Positions 15,865 to 25,200 of a stretch of 55,134 bases of DNA are shown piece by piece. The first letter of the stretch is position 1, and each line of letters starts with the position of its first letter. The notes under the pieces were generated by a model that did no database searches, had not been told where the DNA came from, and was given only the letters and a program-made list of their open reading frames with translations. Origin of the DNA: Paenibacillus camerounensis. GTDB lineage: Bacteria > Bacillota > Bacilli > Paenibacillales > Paenibacillaceae. The position numbers and the translations under genes were made by a program. The stretch is from assembly GCF_000723885.1 (NCBI RefSeq), contig NZ_CCDG010000100.1, positions 1 through 55,134 of the forward strand, given 5' to 3'.

Positions 15865-16827
15865 ATGATTCATAAATGGTACAGGTCTCTCCTCCTTCTG
15901 GCTTTATGCCCCCTTCTGCTCACTGCCTGCGGATCAGCCGCAGGGACAGAGGCAGCCGGTGCGGATGCAGCTAAGCCTGCAGTGAGCTTAACCGATTTTG
16001 CCGGAAGGCAGGTCAGCTTCCCTGCTGTTCCGCAGCATATTGTAGCGCTTGGGAACGGAGAAGCGGACATCATTACCGCTCTGGGCGGAACCCTGGCAGG
16101 CAAGCCCGCATCTGCCGGAACAGAGCCGGTCCAGGGAACCGGAGAGGTAATGCAGGTCGGATCTGCCCACGAAGTAGATCTGGAGAAGATTGCATACCTT
16201 AAAGCCGATGCCGTGCTTGGCAATGCGCAGATTAATGCCAAGGATGTCCCGGCTATTGAGAGCATCGGCGCCGAAATGGTGCTGACCGAGGCCAACTCGG
16301 TAGAGGACATAACGAAGCAGATCCTGCTCTTCGGCGAGATGCTCGATAAAGGGTCTGAAGCACAGCAGCTGAGTGCAGAGATTGAAGCGGGGATACAGGC
16401 AGCAGCAGTCAGCCCCAATACGGAGAAGCCGAGGGTGCTGCTGGTTTACGGCGCTCCGGGAACCTATATGGCGGCGCTGCCGAATTCGCTTGGCGGGAAC
16501 ATCCTGGAGCTTGCAGGCGGTGCTAACATTGCCGCCGGGTTCCCTACTCTGCAGAGCTACCCGCAATATGCCACGCTCAGTACGGAACGCATTATGGAGG
16601 CTAATCCGCAGATTATTCTGATTATGACCCACGGCAGCGGCGAGGCTGTCCAAAAGGGCTTCGAGCAGGAAATGCAGCAGAACGCAGCCTGGAATTCTAT
16701 CGATGCAGTTGTACATAACCGCGTTCATGTATTGCCATCCGATCTGTTCGGCACAAATCCCGGAACACGGGTGACCGAAGCTCTGCAGCTAATGGTCTCG
16801 CTGTTCGCAGAAACGGTGCAGCAATGA
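15865..16827 (+). CDS. haem/iron-binding lipoprotein, IsdE paralogue
   Basis: A 320-residue lipoprotein. ATG at 15865 has AGGAGG 6 bases upstream; a longer frame from 15772 would start inside the Fur-covered promoter. The lipobox is LLTAC with Cys22. The fold matches FecB/IsdE-type proteins, with GAPGTYMAALPNSLGGNI and LSTERIMEANPQIILIMTHG. Aligned with the IsdE product encoded leftward, the axial Met is replaced by His102 (GSAHEVDLEKI), while the second ligand His256 is kept. It probably binds haem with bis-histidine ligation, though a siderophore or other porphyrin is possible. It overlaps the permease gene by 4 bases. Confidence 0.82.
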   Translation: MIHKWYRSLLLLALCPLLLTACGSAAGTEAAGADAAKPAVSLTDFAGRQVSFPAVPQHIVALGNGEADIITALGGTLAGKPASAGTEPVQGTGEVMQVGSAHEVDLEKIAYLKADAVLGNAQINAKDVPAIESIGAEMVLTEANSVEDITKQILLFGEMLDKGSEAQQLSAEIEAGIQAAAVSPNTEKPRVLLVYGAPGTYMAALPNSLGGNILELAGGANIAAGFPTLQSYPQYATLSTERIMEANPQIILIMTHGSGEAVQKGFEQEMQQNAAWNSIDAVVHNRVHVLPSDLFGTNPGTRVTEALQLMVSLFAETVQQ

Positions 16828-17822
16828 ACAAGCAGCAGCGCAATACCCGCAGAACCCTGGCTTTGATTCTTGCTCCGGTACTGCTTCTTCTGGCCTGTCT
16901 CTACGGATTAACCTACGGTTCTGTCTCCATCTCTCCCGGTGAAGTCTGGTCAATCCTGCTCGGCAGCCGTCCGGAAACGTCCGGACTGATCATAATGGAT
17001 CTCCGGCTGCCCAGAGTGCTGCTCGGCCTGCTGGTCGGCGCCTGTCTGGCCGTCTCCGGTGCCTTGCTGCAGGGCGTCATGTCCAACCCCCTGGCCGATC
17101 CGGGCATCATCGGCGTCTCTGCCGGCGGAGGGCTGGCCGCCGTCATTACGATGGTGGTGCTGCCGCAGTACAGCTATCTGCTGCCTGCCTCGGCTTTTGC
17201 CGGCTCCTTCATTGCCGCAGCCCTGATCTATCTGCTGGCCTGGGATAACGGCGCCTCTCCCGTCAAGATCGTGCTGGCGGGCGTGGCGATTAATGCCCTG
17301 CTCGGCGCAGTCATGAACGGCTTCATGGTCGTCTTCAGCGACCGTGTCCAGGCGGTGCTGCCCTGGCTGTCCGGCGGACTCAGCGGACGCAGCTGGCATC
17401 ATCTCGGCTTTGCCGCCCCATATGCGCTGGCCGGGCTCGCGCTGTCCCTGCTGGCCATCAAGCCGGCGAATCTGCTGACGCTTGGCGATGATCCCGCTCG
17501 GCTGCTCGGGCTGCGGGCCGAAGTGTCCCGCTTCCTGATCATTCTGCTGGCCGCGCTGCTGGCGGGAACAGCTGTCAGTGTCGCCGGACTGGTCGGCTTC
17601 GTCGGCCTTGTTGTTCCCCATGCGGTCCGCCTTCTCATCGGCGGGGATTACCGGTTTCTGCTCCCGGTATCCATGCTCGGCGGCGGAGCGCTGGTCGTCT
17701 TCACAGACACCGCCGCCCGCACCTGGTTCGATCCGGTGGAGCTGCCGGCGGGGATTCTGCTGGCCGGAGTCGGTGCTCCCTTCTTCCTCTACCTGCTGCG
17801 CAGAAGGAGGCTGGCCGGATGA
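16824..17822 (+). CDS. haem/iron ABC transporter permease (FecCD family)
   Basis: A 332-residue permease of the BtuC/FecCD fold with about ten helices. Hallmarks are LRLPRVLLGLLVGACLAVSG, PLADPGIIGVSAGGG, and GLVGFVGLVVPHAVRLLIGGD. The gene starts within an ATGA overlap with the lipoprotein gene and ends in another ATGA overlap with the ATPase gene, so the three subunits are tightly coupled. It is clearly paralogous to the IsdF-type permease at 9929-10912 but too different to be a recent copy. It would transport the cargo of the adjacent bis-His-type lipoprotein. Confidence 0.9.
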   Translation: MNKQQRNTRRTLALILAPVLLLLACLYGLTYGSVSISPGEVWSILLGSRPETSGLIIMDLRLPRVLLGLLVGACLAVSGALLQGVMSNPLADPGIIGVSAGGGLAAVITMVVLPQYSYLLPASAFAGSFIAAALIYLLAWDNGASPVKIVLAGVAINALLGAVMNGFMVVFSDRVQAVLPWLSGGLSGRSWHHLGFAAPYALAGLALSLLAIKPANLLTLGDDPARLLGLRAEVSRFLIILLAALLAGTAVSVAGLVGFVGLVVPHAVRLLIGGDYRFLLPVSMLGGGALVVFTDTAARTWFDPVELPAGILLAGVGAPFFLYLLRRRRLAG

Positions 17823-18640
17823 CCCGCATTACTCATTCTGATGTTCCGGCTCTCGAATGCCGCCGGCTGCATTACCAGCATGGCGGATTCCGGCTGAACA
17901 ACATAGAGCTTAAGGTTCCGCGGGGACAGATAACAACGATAGTAGGACCTAACGGCTCCGGCAAATCTACGCTGCTCCGGCTTCTTTCCGGGCTTAGCGT
18001 CCCCGAATCAGGCGAAGTTCTGATTGACGGAGAGGCGCTGCGCAGCATTCCGCGCCGCAAGCTCGCGAAGCTTCTGGCCATGCTGCCGCAGTCAAAGCAG
18101 GTGCCCGAGAATCTGACCGTGCGGGAGCTGGTGGCTTACGGGCGATCTCCGTACCAGAGTCCCTGGAAGCACAGGGCCAGTACTGAGGATGACCAGTGGA
18201 TCGGCCGGGCGCTGAAGCTTACCGGCACTGCCGTTTATGCGGACCGCATGTTCCATACTTTATCCGGAGGTGAACAGCAAAGAGCCAGAATCGCGATGAC
18301 GCTGGCCCAAAATACGGATATTCTGCTGCTAGACGAACCGACAACCTTTCTGGATATCACCCACCAGTTCGATCTGCTCGGCATGCTGGCGTCAATCAAC
18401 CGCGAAACCGGTATGACTATTGTAATGGTGCTGCATGATCTCCCGCAGGCCGCCGCATTTAGCCATCATATGATCGCACTCAGGCAAGGTACGCTTGCGG
18501 CGGCCGGAAATCCGCGGCAGCTGCTGGACACCGCTTTTTTACAAAAGGTATACGCTTTGAGTGCTTCAGTTACTTATGTTGAGCACTATCCTGTCATTAT
18601 TCCGCATCAAACCAATCTATTAAACCATTTGGAGGAATGA
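17819..18640 (+). CDS. haem/iron ABC transporter ATP-binding protein
   Basis: A 273-residue ATPase with Walker A GPNGSGKST, signature LSGGEQQR, Walker B ILLLDEPTTFLD and H-loop VLHDLPQAAAFSHH. AAGGAGG lies 8 bases before the ATG inside the permease gene. The DEPTTFLDI block is typical of FecE/FhuC-type ATPases. It serves the permease encoded immediately upstream and is followed three bases later by the haem monooxygenase gene, so import and breakdown of the ligand are made from one mRNA. Confidence 0.92.
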   Translation: MTRITHSDVPALECRRLHYQHGGFRLNNIELKVPRGQITTIVGPNGSGKSTLLRLLSGLSVPESGEVLIDGEALRSIPRRKLAKLLAMLPQSKQVPENLTVRELVAYGRSPYQSPWKHRASTEDDQWIGRALKLTGTAVYADRMFHTLSGGEQQRARIAMTLAQNTDILLLDEPTTFLDITHQFDLLGMLASINRETGMTIVMVLHDLPQAAAFSHHMIALRQGTLAAAGNPRQLLDTAFLQKVYALSASVTYVEHYPVIIPHQTNLLNHLEE

Positions 18641-18643
18641 ATC

Positions 18644-18958
18644 ATGATTATCGTTAACAATACTTCCCAAATTGCCAAAGGCCAATCTTCGCTGCTGATC
18701 AACCGGTTCGACAAAGTAGGCAAGGTTGAGGAAATGGAAGGCTTCCTGGGCCTTGAGGTGCTGCTGAATGAAAAGCCGGCCGAGTATGATGAGGTGACCA
18801 TCAGCACCCGCTGGGAGTCTAAAGAAGCTTTTCAGGGCTGGACCCGCAGCGATGCATTCCGTGAGTCTCACTCCCACCGTCAGACACCGGAATATATCCT
18901 GTCCAACGCCATTTCTTTTCACGAGGTCAAAATCGTCCGCAATCCCATCAGCGCCTGA
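18644..18958 (+). CDS. isdG: haem-degrading monooxygenase (IsdG/HmoA family)
   Basis: A 104-residue cytosolic protein with the ABM ferredoxin-like fold. Enzymes of this family open the haem ring and release iron. The catalytic triad known from IsdI (Asn6, Trp66, His76) is present at the same positions: VNNTS with Asn6, EAFQGW with Trp66, RESH with His76. GGAGGA lies 7 bases before the ATG. As last gene of the Fur-controlled rightward operon, it receives haem imported by the adjacent ABC system. Chain length equals the family norm. The product (biliverdin, staphylobilin or another) cannot be predicted. Confidence 0.9.
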   Translation: MIIVNNTSQIAKGQSSLLINRFDKVGKVEEMEGFLGLEVLLNEKPAEYDEVTISTRWESKEAFQGWTRSDAFRESHSHRQTPEYILSNAISFHEVKIVRNPISA

Positions 18959-18966
18959 TCAGCAAC

Positions 18967-19010
18967 AAAAAACAGCGTATGCCGGAGCTAGACCGGTACA
19001 CGCTGTTTTT
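18967..19010. terminator. bidirectional terminator between isdG and the HIT gene
   Basis: ACAGCGT and ACGCTGT, then CCGG and CCGG, pair around a short loop. The stem is flanked by an A-run on the left and five T residues on the right, so it can end transcription from both convergent genes. Confidence 0.8.
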
Positions 19011-19023
19011 GTTATGCGGCATT

Positions 19024-19446
19024 CTACAGAAACGTTTGCAGCAGCGCGATCCGTTCTGCATACTCCTCATCCGTCAGATACGTCTGGCCCGGATTCATCT
19101 CAAAGGTTGAACCCCAGTCCTTCTGCCCCTCATATTTAGGCACAATATGCATATGCAGATGATGCAGCTTGTCCCCGTAAGCCCCGTAATTGAGCTTGTC
19201 CGGCCCAAAAGCCCGATCCACCGCGGCAGCCGCTTTTTGCACATCGCCCATAAAGGCTGCCAATTCTTCAGGGGAAAGCTGGAACAGCTCCTTTACATGA
19301 TCCTTGTATACGACATTGCATCTGCCCTTATACGTCTGCTCCTTGAACAGGAATACCGTCGATACCGCAAGCTGTGCCACCTCAAGCATCAGGTTATCCC
19401 GGCGCTCATCCTCCATACAATACATGCACTCGTTATTCTTTTCCAT
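19024..19446 (-). CDS. HIT family nucleotide-binding protein
   Basis: A 140-residue protein with the histidine triad H96-L-H98-M-H100-I-V near residue 100; the central His98 is the expected nucleophile in nucleotidyl hydrolases or transferases of this superfamily. A CMYC pair at residues 7-10 suggests a bound metal, as in several bacterial HIT proteins. AAGGGATG precedes the ATG. It is convergent with isdG and shares its terminator. Neighbouring genes give no hint of a specific substrate. It is small, complete and typical of housekeeping HIT proteins in Firmicutes. Confidence 0.88.
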   Translation of the reverse strand: MEKNNECMYCMEDERRDNLMLEVAQLAVSTVFLFKEQTYKGRCNVVYKDHVKELFQLSPEELAAFMGDVQKAAAAVDRAFGPDKLNYGAYGDKLHHLHMHIVPKYEGQKDWGSTFEMNPGQTYLTDEEYAERIALLQTFL

Positions 19447-19544
19447 GTGCTACATCCCTTCAGGTGTCATTATGTAAGCCCTATCTCTTCTATCCTGCGC
19501 TTATACACTGCTATATGCAGTTACAATAGTTACAGGCTTCCGGC

Positions 19545-19572
19545 AAAAAAAGATCCGTTTATTGCTAACGGA
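19545..19572 (-). terminator. terminator after the distal GH43 gene
   Basis: On the minus strand TCCGTT and AACGGA pair around a 7-base loop and are followed, two bases later, by seven T residues (19551-19545). An upstream copy of the complementary arm at 19641-19649 could compete for pairing (see findings). Confidence 0.65.
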
Positions 19573-19698
19573 CACCAGTACCCCTATGTCGGCGTATTCA
19601 GCGCAATATTCGCAGGTGGAGGGGCGATAAGGCCGCTGTGGTCCGTTAGGACTGCAAGATCCGGATGGATTCAAAAGAAAGACAAACCATTCTGCCCA

Positions 19699-20637
19699 TT
19701 AATCCTGCTCCGGCAGCAGCTTGAGCTCAAATGCCTCATTGCGGTCGCAGACAAGCACGCCGTCAATTATGTCCAGCCTGGCAGCCTGAACCGAGGAGCG
19801 GCGGCTCTGATATCTGCCTTCCGGGCTGTCTTCGCTCTCACTGCCGTCTCTGCCGGGATGCGTGAAGTAGAAGATGTAAGCTTCATCGCCCTGCACAACG
19901 ACATCTGCATGCAGCCCGATGGTACCGTCATCCTCGCGGGTTCCCGGCTGGTCCAGGATCAGCCCGTTACGCTCCCATGTCTCCAGGTCAGCGGAGCGGA
20001 AGACGCCCTGCCCGCGCCATTCGTCTACAATCATCCAGTAATGGTCCTTGAACCGGAAGACGTTGGCGCCTTCATGCGGCCGTCCGGTGATGACAGGTCC
20101 GGTAACCTCCCACTGGTACAGGTCCTTGCTGTCCGCCGCATAGGTATGCGACCCGTTCGCCTCATCCTTGTACCACATGCGGAACCCGCCGCCGGGCAGC
20201 CCGTGGATGCAGGCGTCGATTACCCGGTCCGAGCTCAGCTCAAGCCGGGAACGGAAGGTCCAGTCCAGCAGGTTAGGACTGGTATAATGGAGCATATCGC
20301 GCCGGTGGCCGGCCCAGCCGGACGGAATGCCCTGAATGTAGCTGACGTACATATGGTATAGCCCCTCATGCCAGATAATCTCCGGTGCCCAGAACGTATT
20401 GCGGCCCCATTCAATATCAAGCCCCTGCAGTGTTCCGCGGTACAGCCAGCTTGTCCCGCCGTCGCGCGAGGATGCGACGCCGAGGTCTGTGCCGTGCACC
20501 CAGGCCACGCCTTCTCCCTCCGCTGTCACTCTGCGGTTTGTATAAATCATCCACCATTCCTGGGCTTCCCGGTTCCAGATCATGACCGGATCAGCCGCCC
20601 CGTCGTATAACGGGTCCCTGAATAAAGGTGCCTTCAT
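19699..20637 (-). CDS. glycoside hydrolase family 43-like enzyme, no signal peptide
   Basis: A 312-residue five-bladed beta-propeller enzyme. An early Asp in DGAADPVMIWN, the repeated aromatic strands (FWAPEIIWHEGLYHMYVSY), a central Asp in RVIDACIHGLPGGG and a Glu in HEGANVF match the GH43/GH117-type layout of base, pKa modulator and acid. There is no signal peptide, so it should act in the cytosol on imported oligosaccharides, probably arabino- or galacto-configured. GAGAGGATAACACA leads into the ATG. It lies 37 bases after another GH43 gene and is likely cotranscribed. Exact linkage specificity cannot be inferred. Confidence 0.75.
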   Translation of the reverse strand: MKAPLFRDPLYDGAADPVMIWNREAQEWWMIYTNRRVTAEGEGVAWVHGTDLGVASSRDGGTSWLYRGTLQGLDIEWGRNTFWAPEIIWHEGLYHMYVSYIQGIPSGWAGHRRDMLHYTSPNLLDWTFRSRLELSSDRVIDACIHGLPGGGFRMWYKDEANGSHTYAADSKDLYQWEVTGPVITGRPHEGANVFRFKDHYWMIVDEWRGQGVFRSADLETWERNGLILDQPGTREDDGTIGLHADVVVQGDEAYIFYFTHPGRDGSESEDSPEGRYQSRRSSVQAARLDIIDGVLVCDRNEAFELKLLPEQD

Positions 20638-20674
20638 TGTGTTATCCTCTCCCGCTGCAATTTGGTTGCTGTTC

Positions 20675-22096
20675 TTATAATCCCGCCCGGTACTTAAATC
20701 CGCTGAACCTTACCTCACCAGTACCTGAAGCCTGGAGCGCAATACGCAGGCTCAGGAAGCCCCCGAGCACATTATGGTGGAAGCCGGACATTTCAAATCC
20801 GTGATCCAGCTTGCTCCACTCCCCTTCGGCATCCATGAAATACAGGCTTACCTCATGCTCGTCATTAATAAGCTTTAAGGAGACGGAACCTCCGGGCGCT
20901 GCTGAGCGTTCGCTCGTGTTGCCGTTGCGGTATGCGAACGCTTCCCTGCCGTCAAAGCCGATGCCGTAGTGGAAGCCCGGCTTGTAGAACAGGCCGAGCG
21001 TCCCGTACGCTCCGTCTTCAATAGCTACAGTAACCTCGGCGGTGTACGTATGATGCACCGGAATGCAGAGCAGCGGCCCGGACTGCTCACCGGGAACTGC
21101 TTTTAATACTACACTATTCTTATCGATCCGGTAATCTTCCCGGTGTACTCCGCCCCAAAAATGCCAGTGCAGCCCCAGGCCGCCCGATTCCTCAGATACC
21201 AGCGCCCGGTCCGGTTGCCCTGCTGCTGATGGAAGCCCCCCAGCGGGAGCAGCCCCCGCCTCCTGATCCCCTGCCGTGAACCAGCCGTCCGCCGTCCAGG
21301 TTACCGGTTCAAGCAGCGTCTGCCTGCCGATCGGATAGTAGTCTTTTTCATAAGCATGATAGACAAGGTACCAGTCTCCCTCCGGCGTATCTACCAGCGT
21401 GCCGTGCCCTTTGGACCACCACTGCTCTCTGCGGTGCATTGTGCGTACAACCGGATTATGCGGGGAGTTAGCCCACGGTCCGTCTAGTGATGCCGCCCGG
21501 GCGGAGACGATCATATGACTGGTGGCCGGTCCGGCCGTCCCGCCTTGTGCACTGGTCATATAATAGTAGCCGTCCTTGTAAGTCAGCTTGGGGGATTCCA
21601 GATAGAAGCCCTCTGTCAGCCACTCCTTCGGATAACGCCAGCCCGCATATACCTGCTCCAATTCGCCTGCTGTAGACAAGCCGTCTTTGGACAAACGTAT
21701 TCTGTAGCCTTCCGACAGAAACAGATAGCGGTTGTCCTGCTCATCTGCTGCATGGCCCGGATCAATATACCCGACCTTCAGATCCACCGGCCTGCTCCAT
21801 GGACCTGCCGGATTCTCTGCTGTCACCACCCAGTTCGTTCCCCCTGCAGGAAAATAGATATAGAAAAGTCCCTCATAATAAATGAAATCCGGCGCCATAA
21901 TTGAACCGCCTACATGCTCTAGTACGGCATGGCAGACCGGCTCCCAGTCCGTCAGATTCAGGGAATGCCATATAAGCAGCCCCGGTGTGTAGTGGAAAGA
22001 AGAATGCGTCATATAATAGCGATCCCCGGCTCTTACTATAGACGGATCCGGATAATCTCCCGCCAGAATGGCGTTAATGCCTTGAATACGTGTCAT
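20675..22096 (-). CDS. glycoside hydrolase family 43 with C-terminal beta-sandwich
   Basis: A 473-residue enzyme. The GH43 propeller fills about 1-310: general base Asp17 in DYPDPS, pKa modulator Asp112 in YIDPGH, and acid Glu167 in YLESPKL, followed by KDGYYYM. Residues 315-473 form a beta-sandwich of the type found in beta-xylosidase/arabinofuranosidase GH43 proteins. GGAGG lies 6 bases before the ATG. No signal peptide is present. It probably removes arabinose, xylose or galactose residues from imported oligosaccharides. It follows the large secreted lyase-like gene after a strong hairpin and may rely on readthrough. Confidence 0.85.
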   Translation of the reverse strand: MTRIQGINAILAGDYPDPSIVRAGDRYYMTHSSFHYTPGLLIWHSLNLTDWEPVCHAVLEHVGGSIMAPDFIYYEGLFYIYFPAGGTNWVVTAENPAGPWSRPVDLKVGYIDPGHAADEQDNRYLFLSEGYRIRLSKDGLSTAGELEQVYAGWRYPKEWLTEGFYLESPKLTYKDGYYYMTSAQGGTAGPATSHMIVSARAASLDGPWANSPHNPVVRTMHRREQWWSKGHGTLVDTPEGDWYLVYHAYEKDYYPIGRQTLLEPVTWTADGWFTAGDQEAGAAPAGGLPSAAGQPDRALVSEESGGLGLHWHFWGGVHREDYRIDKNSVVLKAVPGEQSGPLLCIPVHHTYTAEVTVAIEDGAYGTLGLFYKPGFHYGIGFDGREAFAYRNGNTSERSAAPGGSVSLKLINDEHEVSLYFMDAEGEWSKLDHGFEMSGFHHNVLGGFLSLRIALQASGTGEVRFSGFKYRAGL

Positions 22097-22153
22097 GATC
22101 AGCCTCCATTAATCGAATTGATGACAGCTTGCCGGGAACTGCTGAACAGAAAA

Positions 22154-22183
22154 GATGCAGTCTGCCCGCAGGGCAGCTGCATC
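22154..22183 (-). terminator. hairpin after the large secreted lyase-like gene
   Basis: GATGCAG and CTGCATC enclose a second stem (CTGCCC with GGGCAG). TTTT follows on the minus strand and CTTTTT on the plus. No other promoter is obvious before the GH43 gene 57 bases on, so the hairpin may be leaky. Confidence 0.65.
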
Positions 22184-22204
22184 CTTTTTACGCCAGCCTG
22201 TGCC

Positions 22205-25200
22205 TTACTTTACAACTACAGCTATTGTCCCGCTCTCTGTCTCGCCTGCCGCATTCACCAGAACAGCATGATACTCATACACTCCTGCCGCTTTTCCTGA
22301 TAGCCGCGTCGCTGCTGTCTGGGCGGCCGGTGTAGCTTCGCTCAGCTTTTGCGAATCTATCATTATGCCGTTCTCATACAGGCGGTATTCGGAAGCATTT
22401 GTACCCCACCAGAGGTTCATGGTAATGCTGTAACTGCCGTCACCGTCCCAGTTGTCTTGGGATAACACCGGTTTGCCGGGGGCTGCATCCGTTACGCTGA
22501 CGGTCAGCGGATCACTTTTCACCGTTCCGTAGCTGTTGATCAGCTCACCGACATACGTATAGGTCCCGTTCGTTCTGCCGGAGATTTCTGCCTTGGCGGT
22601 CTGGGCCTGCGGGGAGCTGTTCTTCAGCTCCTGAGTAGAGAATAGCTTGCCGTTTTCATACAGCTTGAACACAGTCCCGTTCTCTCCCCACCATAGGTTC
22701 ATCGTAACGGTGTAGCTTCCGTCTTTGAGTCCTGTATCATGCCCGTTGTTGTCGGACAGCACCGGCTTGCCGGGTGCAGCAGCTGCGTCAGAGGGTCCGG
22801 TTCCTCCGGTCTTGCGGAACACCGCCTGCAGGTTCCAGTCGCGCGTCACATTGTAGGATTTGACCCCGCCAAGGTAGCCGCCGGCATACGTTGTCAGATT
22901 AAACAGCGGGTACTCTGTCCACAGATAACCCGCAGACAAGCCATAAAAGCTTACCGGCTCAACCCATTTCACAAATTCATAGCCGGGCGCGGGAACCGCA
23001 AGAACTGTAACGGCTGTAAGGTCGCCATGCACCGTCAACGTACTTCCTTCATTCCCTGAAGGCTGAGGGGCAGGCGGCAGGCCGTTCGGATTAACATACA
23101 CTATTGTTGTTCCGGCCGCAGGATCACTGGCTGTTGTGGTGATTGTGTAGACTGGATCGTAGCTTGCGAGATCCGTGCCTGTCTGCCCGAAGAGCCGCAG
23201 CTCCGAGATATTGCCGAACCAGTTGCCGCCGTTAATCCGCAAATACCGGAAGCCGGCGTCCTTGTAACGGTCCAGTACTTTGACCGGCTGCCATATGTCA
23301 TAGCTGTAATTTTTGGAGCCCTCGGAGACCGTTATCCAGGTCACTCCGTCTGCCGAGGCGCTGACAGTCACTCCTGCGGCTCTGGCCGGGAATCCGTTGC
23401 GGTTCAGTAATTCAATACGGTCAAGCTGAACCCTGTTGCTGCTGTCCTTTGCGCCAAAATCAAGGGTATAAAATCCGTATCCGCCGCCCCCGGCTCTTAC
23501 ATCCGGGAAGGTGGAGATTTTACCGTCGAACAATAAGGGGATTTCGCCCGCATCCAGAGTATTGTCCGAACCGGTAATATGCGCCTCGGCTGCCGCATTA
23601 ATCTCGTTAGCTGTATCCGAAACAAGAATTTTCCGGGACACCAGGGTATTGTTTGCACCTGTGATATAGCTGTCAGGGTAGCTGTATACGGTATCTGCCG
23701 GAGTACCGTCTGCCAAAGTGTAATCGAGCGAAATAGCGGCATAGCCCGGCTTCGTTCCGGCACGGACGGTATACTCAGCCGTATAGCTGCCGTTCTGGTG
23801 ATCTGTAACCTGTACAGACTCCCCTTGGATCGCAGCCCGGATATTGCCGACAGGTTCATCCGCTGAGAAGGACAGAACCACTTTATCCCCGATGACCGCT
23901 CTTGGCGGAACCGGCAGCGTATCCTGCACCGGCACGATATTCTGCACCTTGAGGCTGATATCCCTGACCACACCGGCCGTCTCGTAGCGCTCCCCGAAAA
24001 TATGCAGATCCGCGACGGTAAACGGCTGATCCTCAGTGTAATCATCCTTGTTCAACACGCCTGCCGTAATGTCTTTCAGGCGGAAGTAGCGGAAGCCCGT
24101 ATCCTTGTATTCATTCTTCACCGTATAGCTGAACCAACTGGTGGTATATTCTGATATATCATCAGAGATACGCACCCAATTCGCATAATCATTAGAGGCC
24201 AGAATGACAGCCCCCTCGGAGCGGGCCGGGAACCCGGCATCCGGCAGCAGCCTGAATGCACCCGGCTTCACCTTAAAGCCTGCGCCGAAATCAATCGTGA
24301 ACTGCTTCTCATCCGCAATCCAGCGGATCGGAATGCCGGAAGCATACAAGTCAACCAGCGAAGCCATATTAATGCTTGCGCTGTCCGGAGCCCCGGAAGC
24401 TATGCCGGTCAGATCAAGCGCCCCGTCATCAAGCAGCGGATTCAGCAGCCGCAGCCCTTGTACCGCTTCCTTAAGCTCCAGCAGCGCCGTATTCCGCGCC
24501 GCTTCATCACCGGAGCTGATGATCCCCAGCGCAGCATCAACTTTACTGCGGAATAGGCTATAGCCGGCAGTCTCATACTTTTTGGCCGGATCATAGGCGC
24601 TGATCACATTCGCGATTGCCTCACTATAAAGGCCGGCCACCGTTACGGTGACTTCCAGCAGCTTAATTGCGGTTCCGTTTGATACCGTCACATAGAAGGA
24701 ATAATTCCCGGGCGGCTGCGACGCCGGCAGGTTCCCGGTCAGTACGCCCGCACTGCTGACGGAAATTTCCGCATCCGCCAGGAAACCGGCATCTTCGCCG
24801 GAGATGCCATACGTTAAGCTCTGACCGGCATTGGCCGCTGCGTTGGAGACATCATACTGCAGCTGCGATGACGGATAGGCATCCAGTCCGAGCGTACTGG
24901 CATTTCCTTTGAAGGCCGGCGATTTAACTGTAGTGCTGTTGACGAGTACATGGTCTAATTCGATAGAATCGCCAGGCTCCCCGGATACTCTGAAATAAAG
25001 GATCGAATCCGCCTGAAATGCGGTAGCAGGCAGAGCAGACAGGTTAATAACCGCATATTTCCATTCCCCTCCGGTATCGGGCAGCCGGAACGAAGTAAAC
25101 GGCTCCTTGTCTGTGTCGCCCTGCAGAGCCAGCGTTGTAATGGCGTTGCTCCTGATCCTGAAGGCCAGGTCTCCGCCACGCCAGATGTTCAACCCATAAA

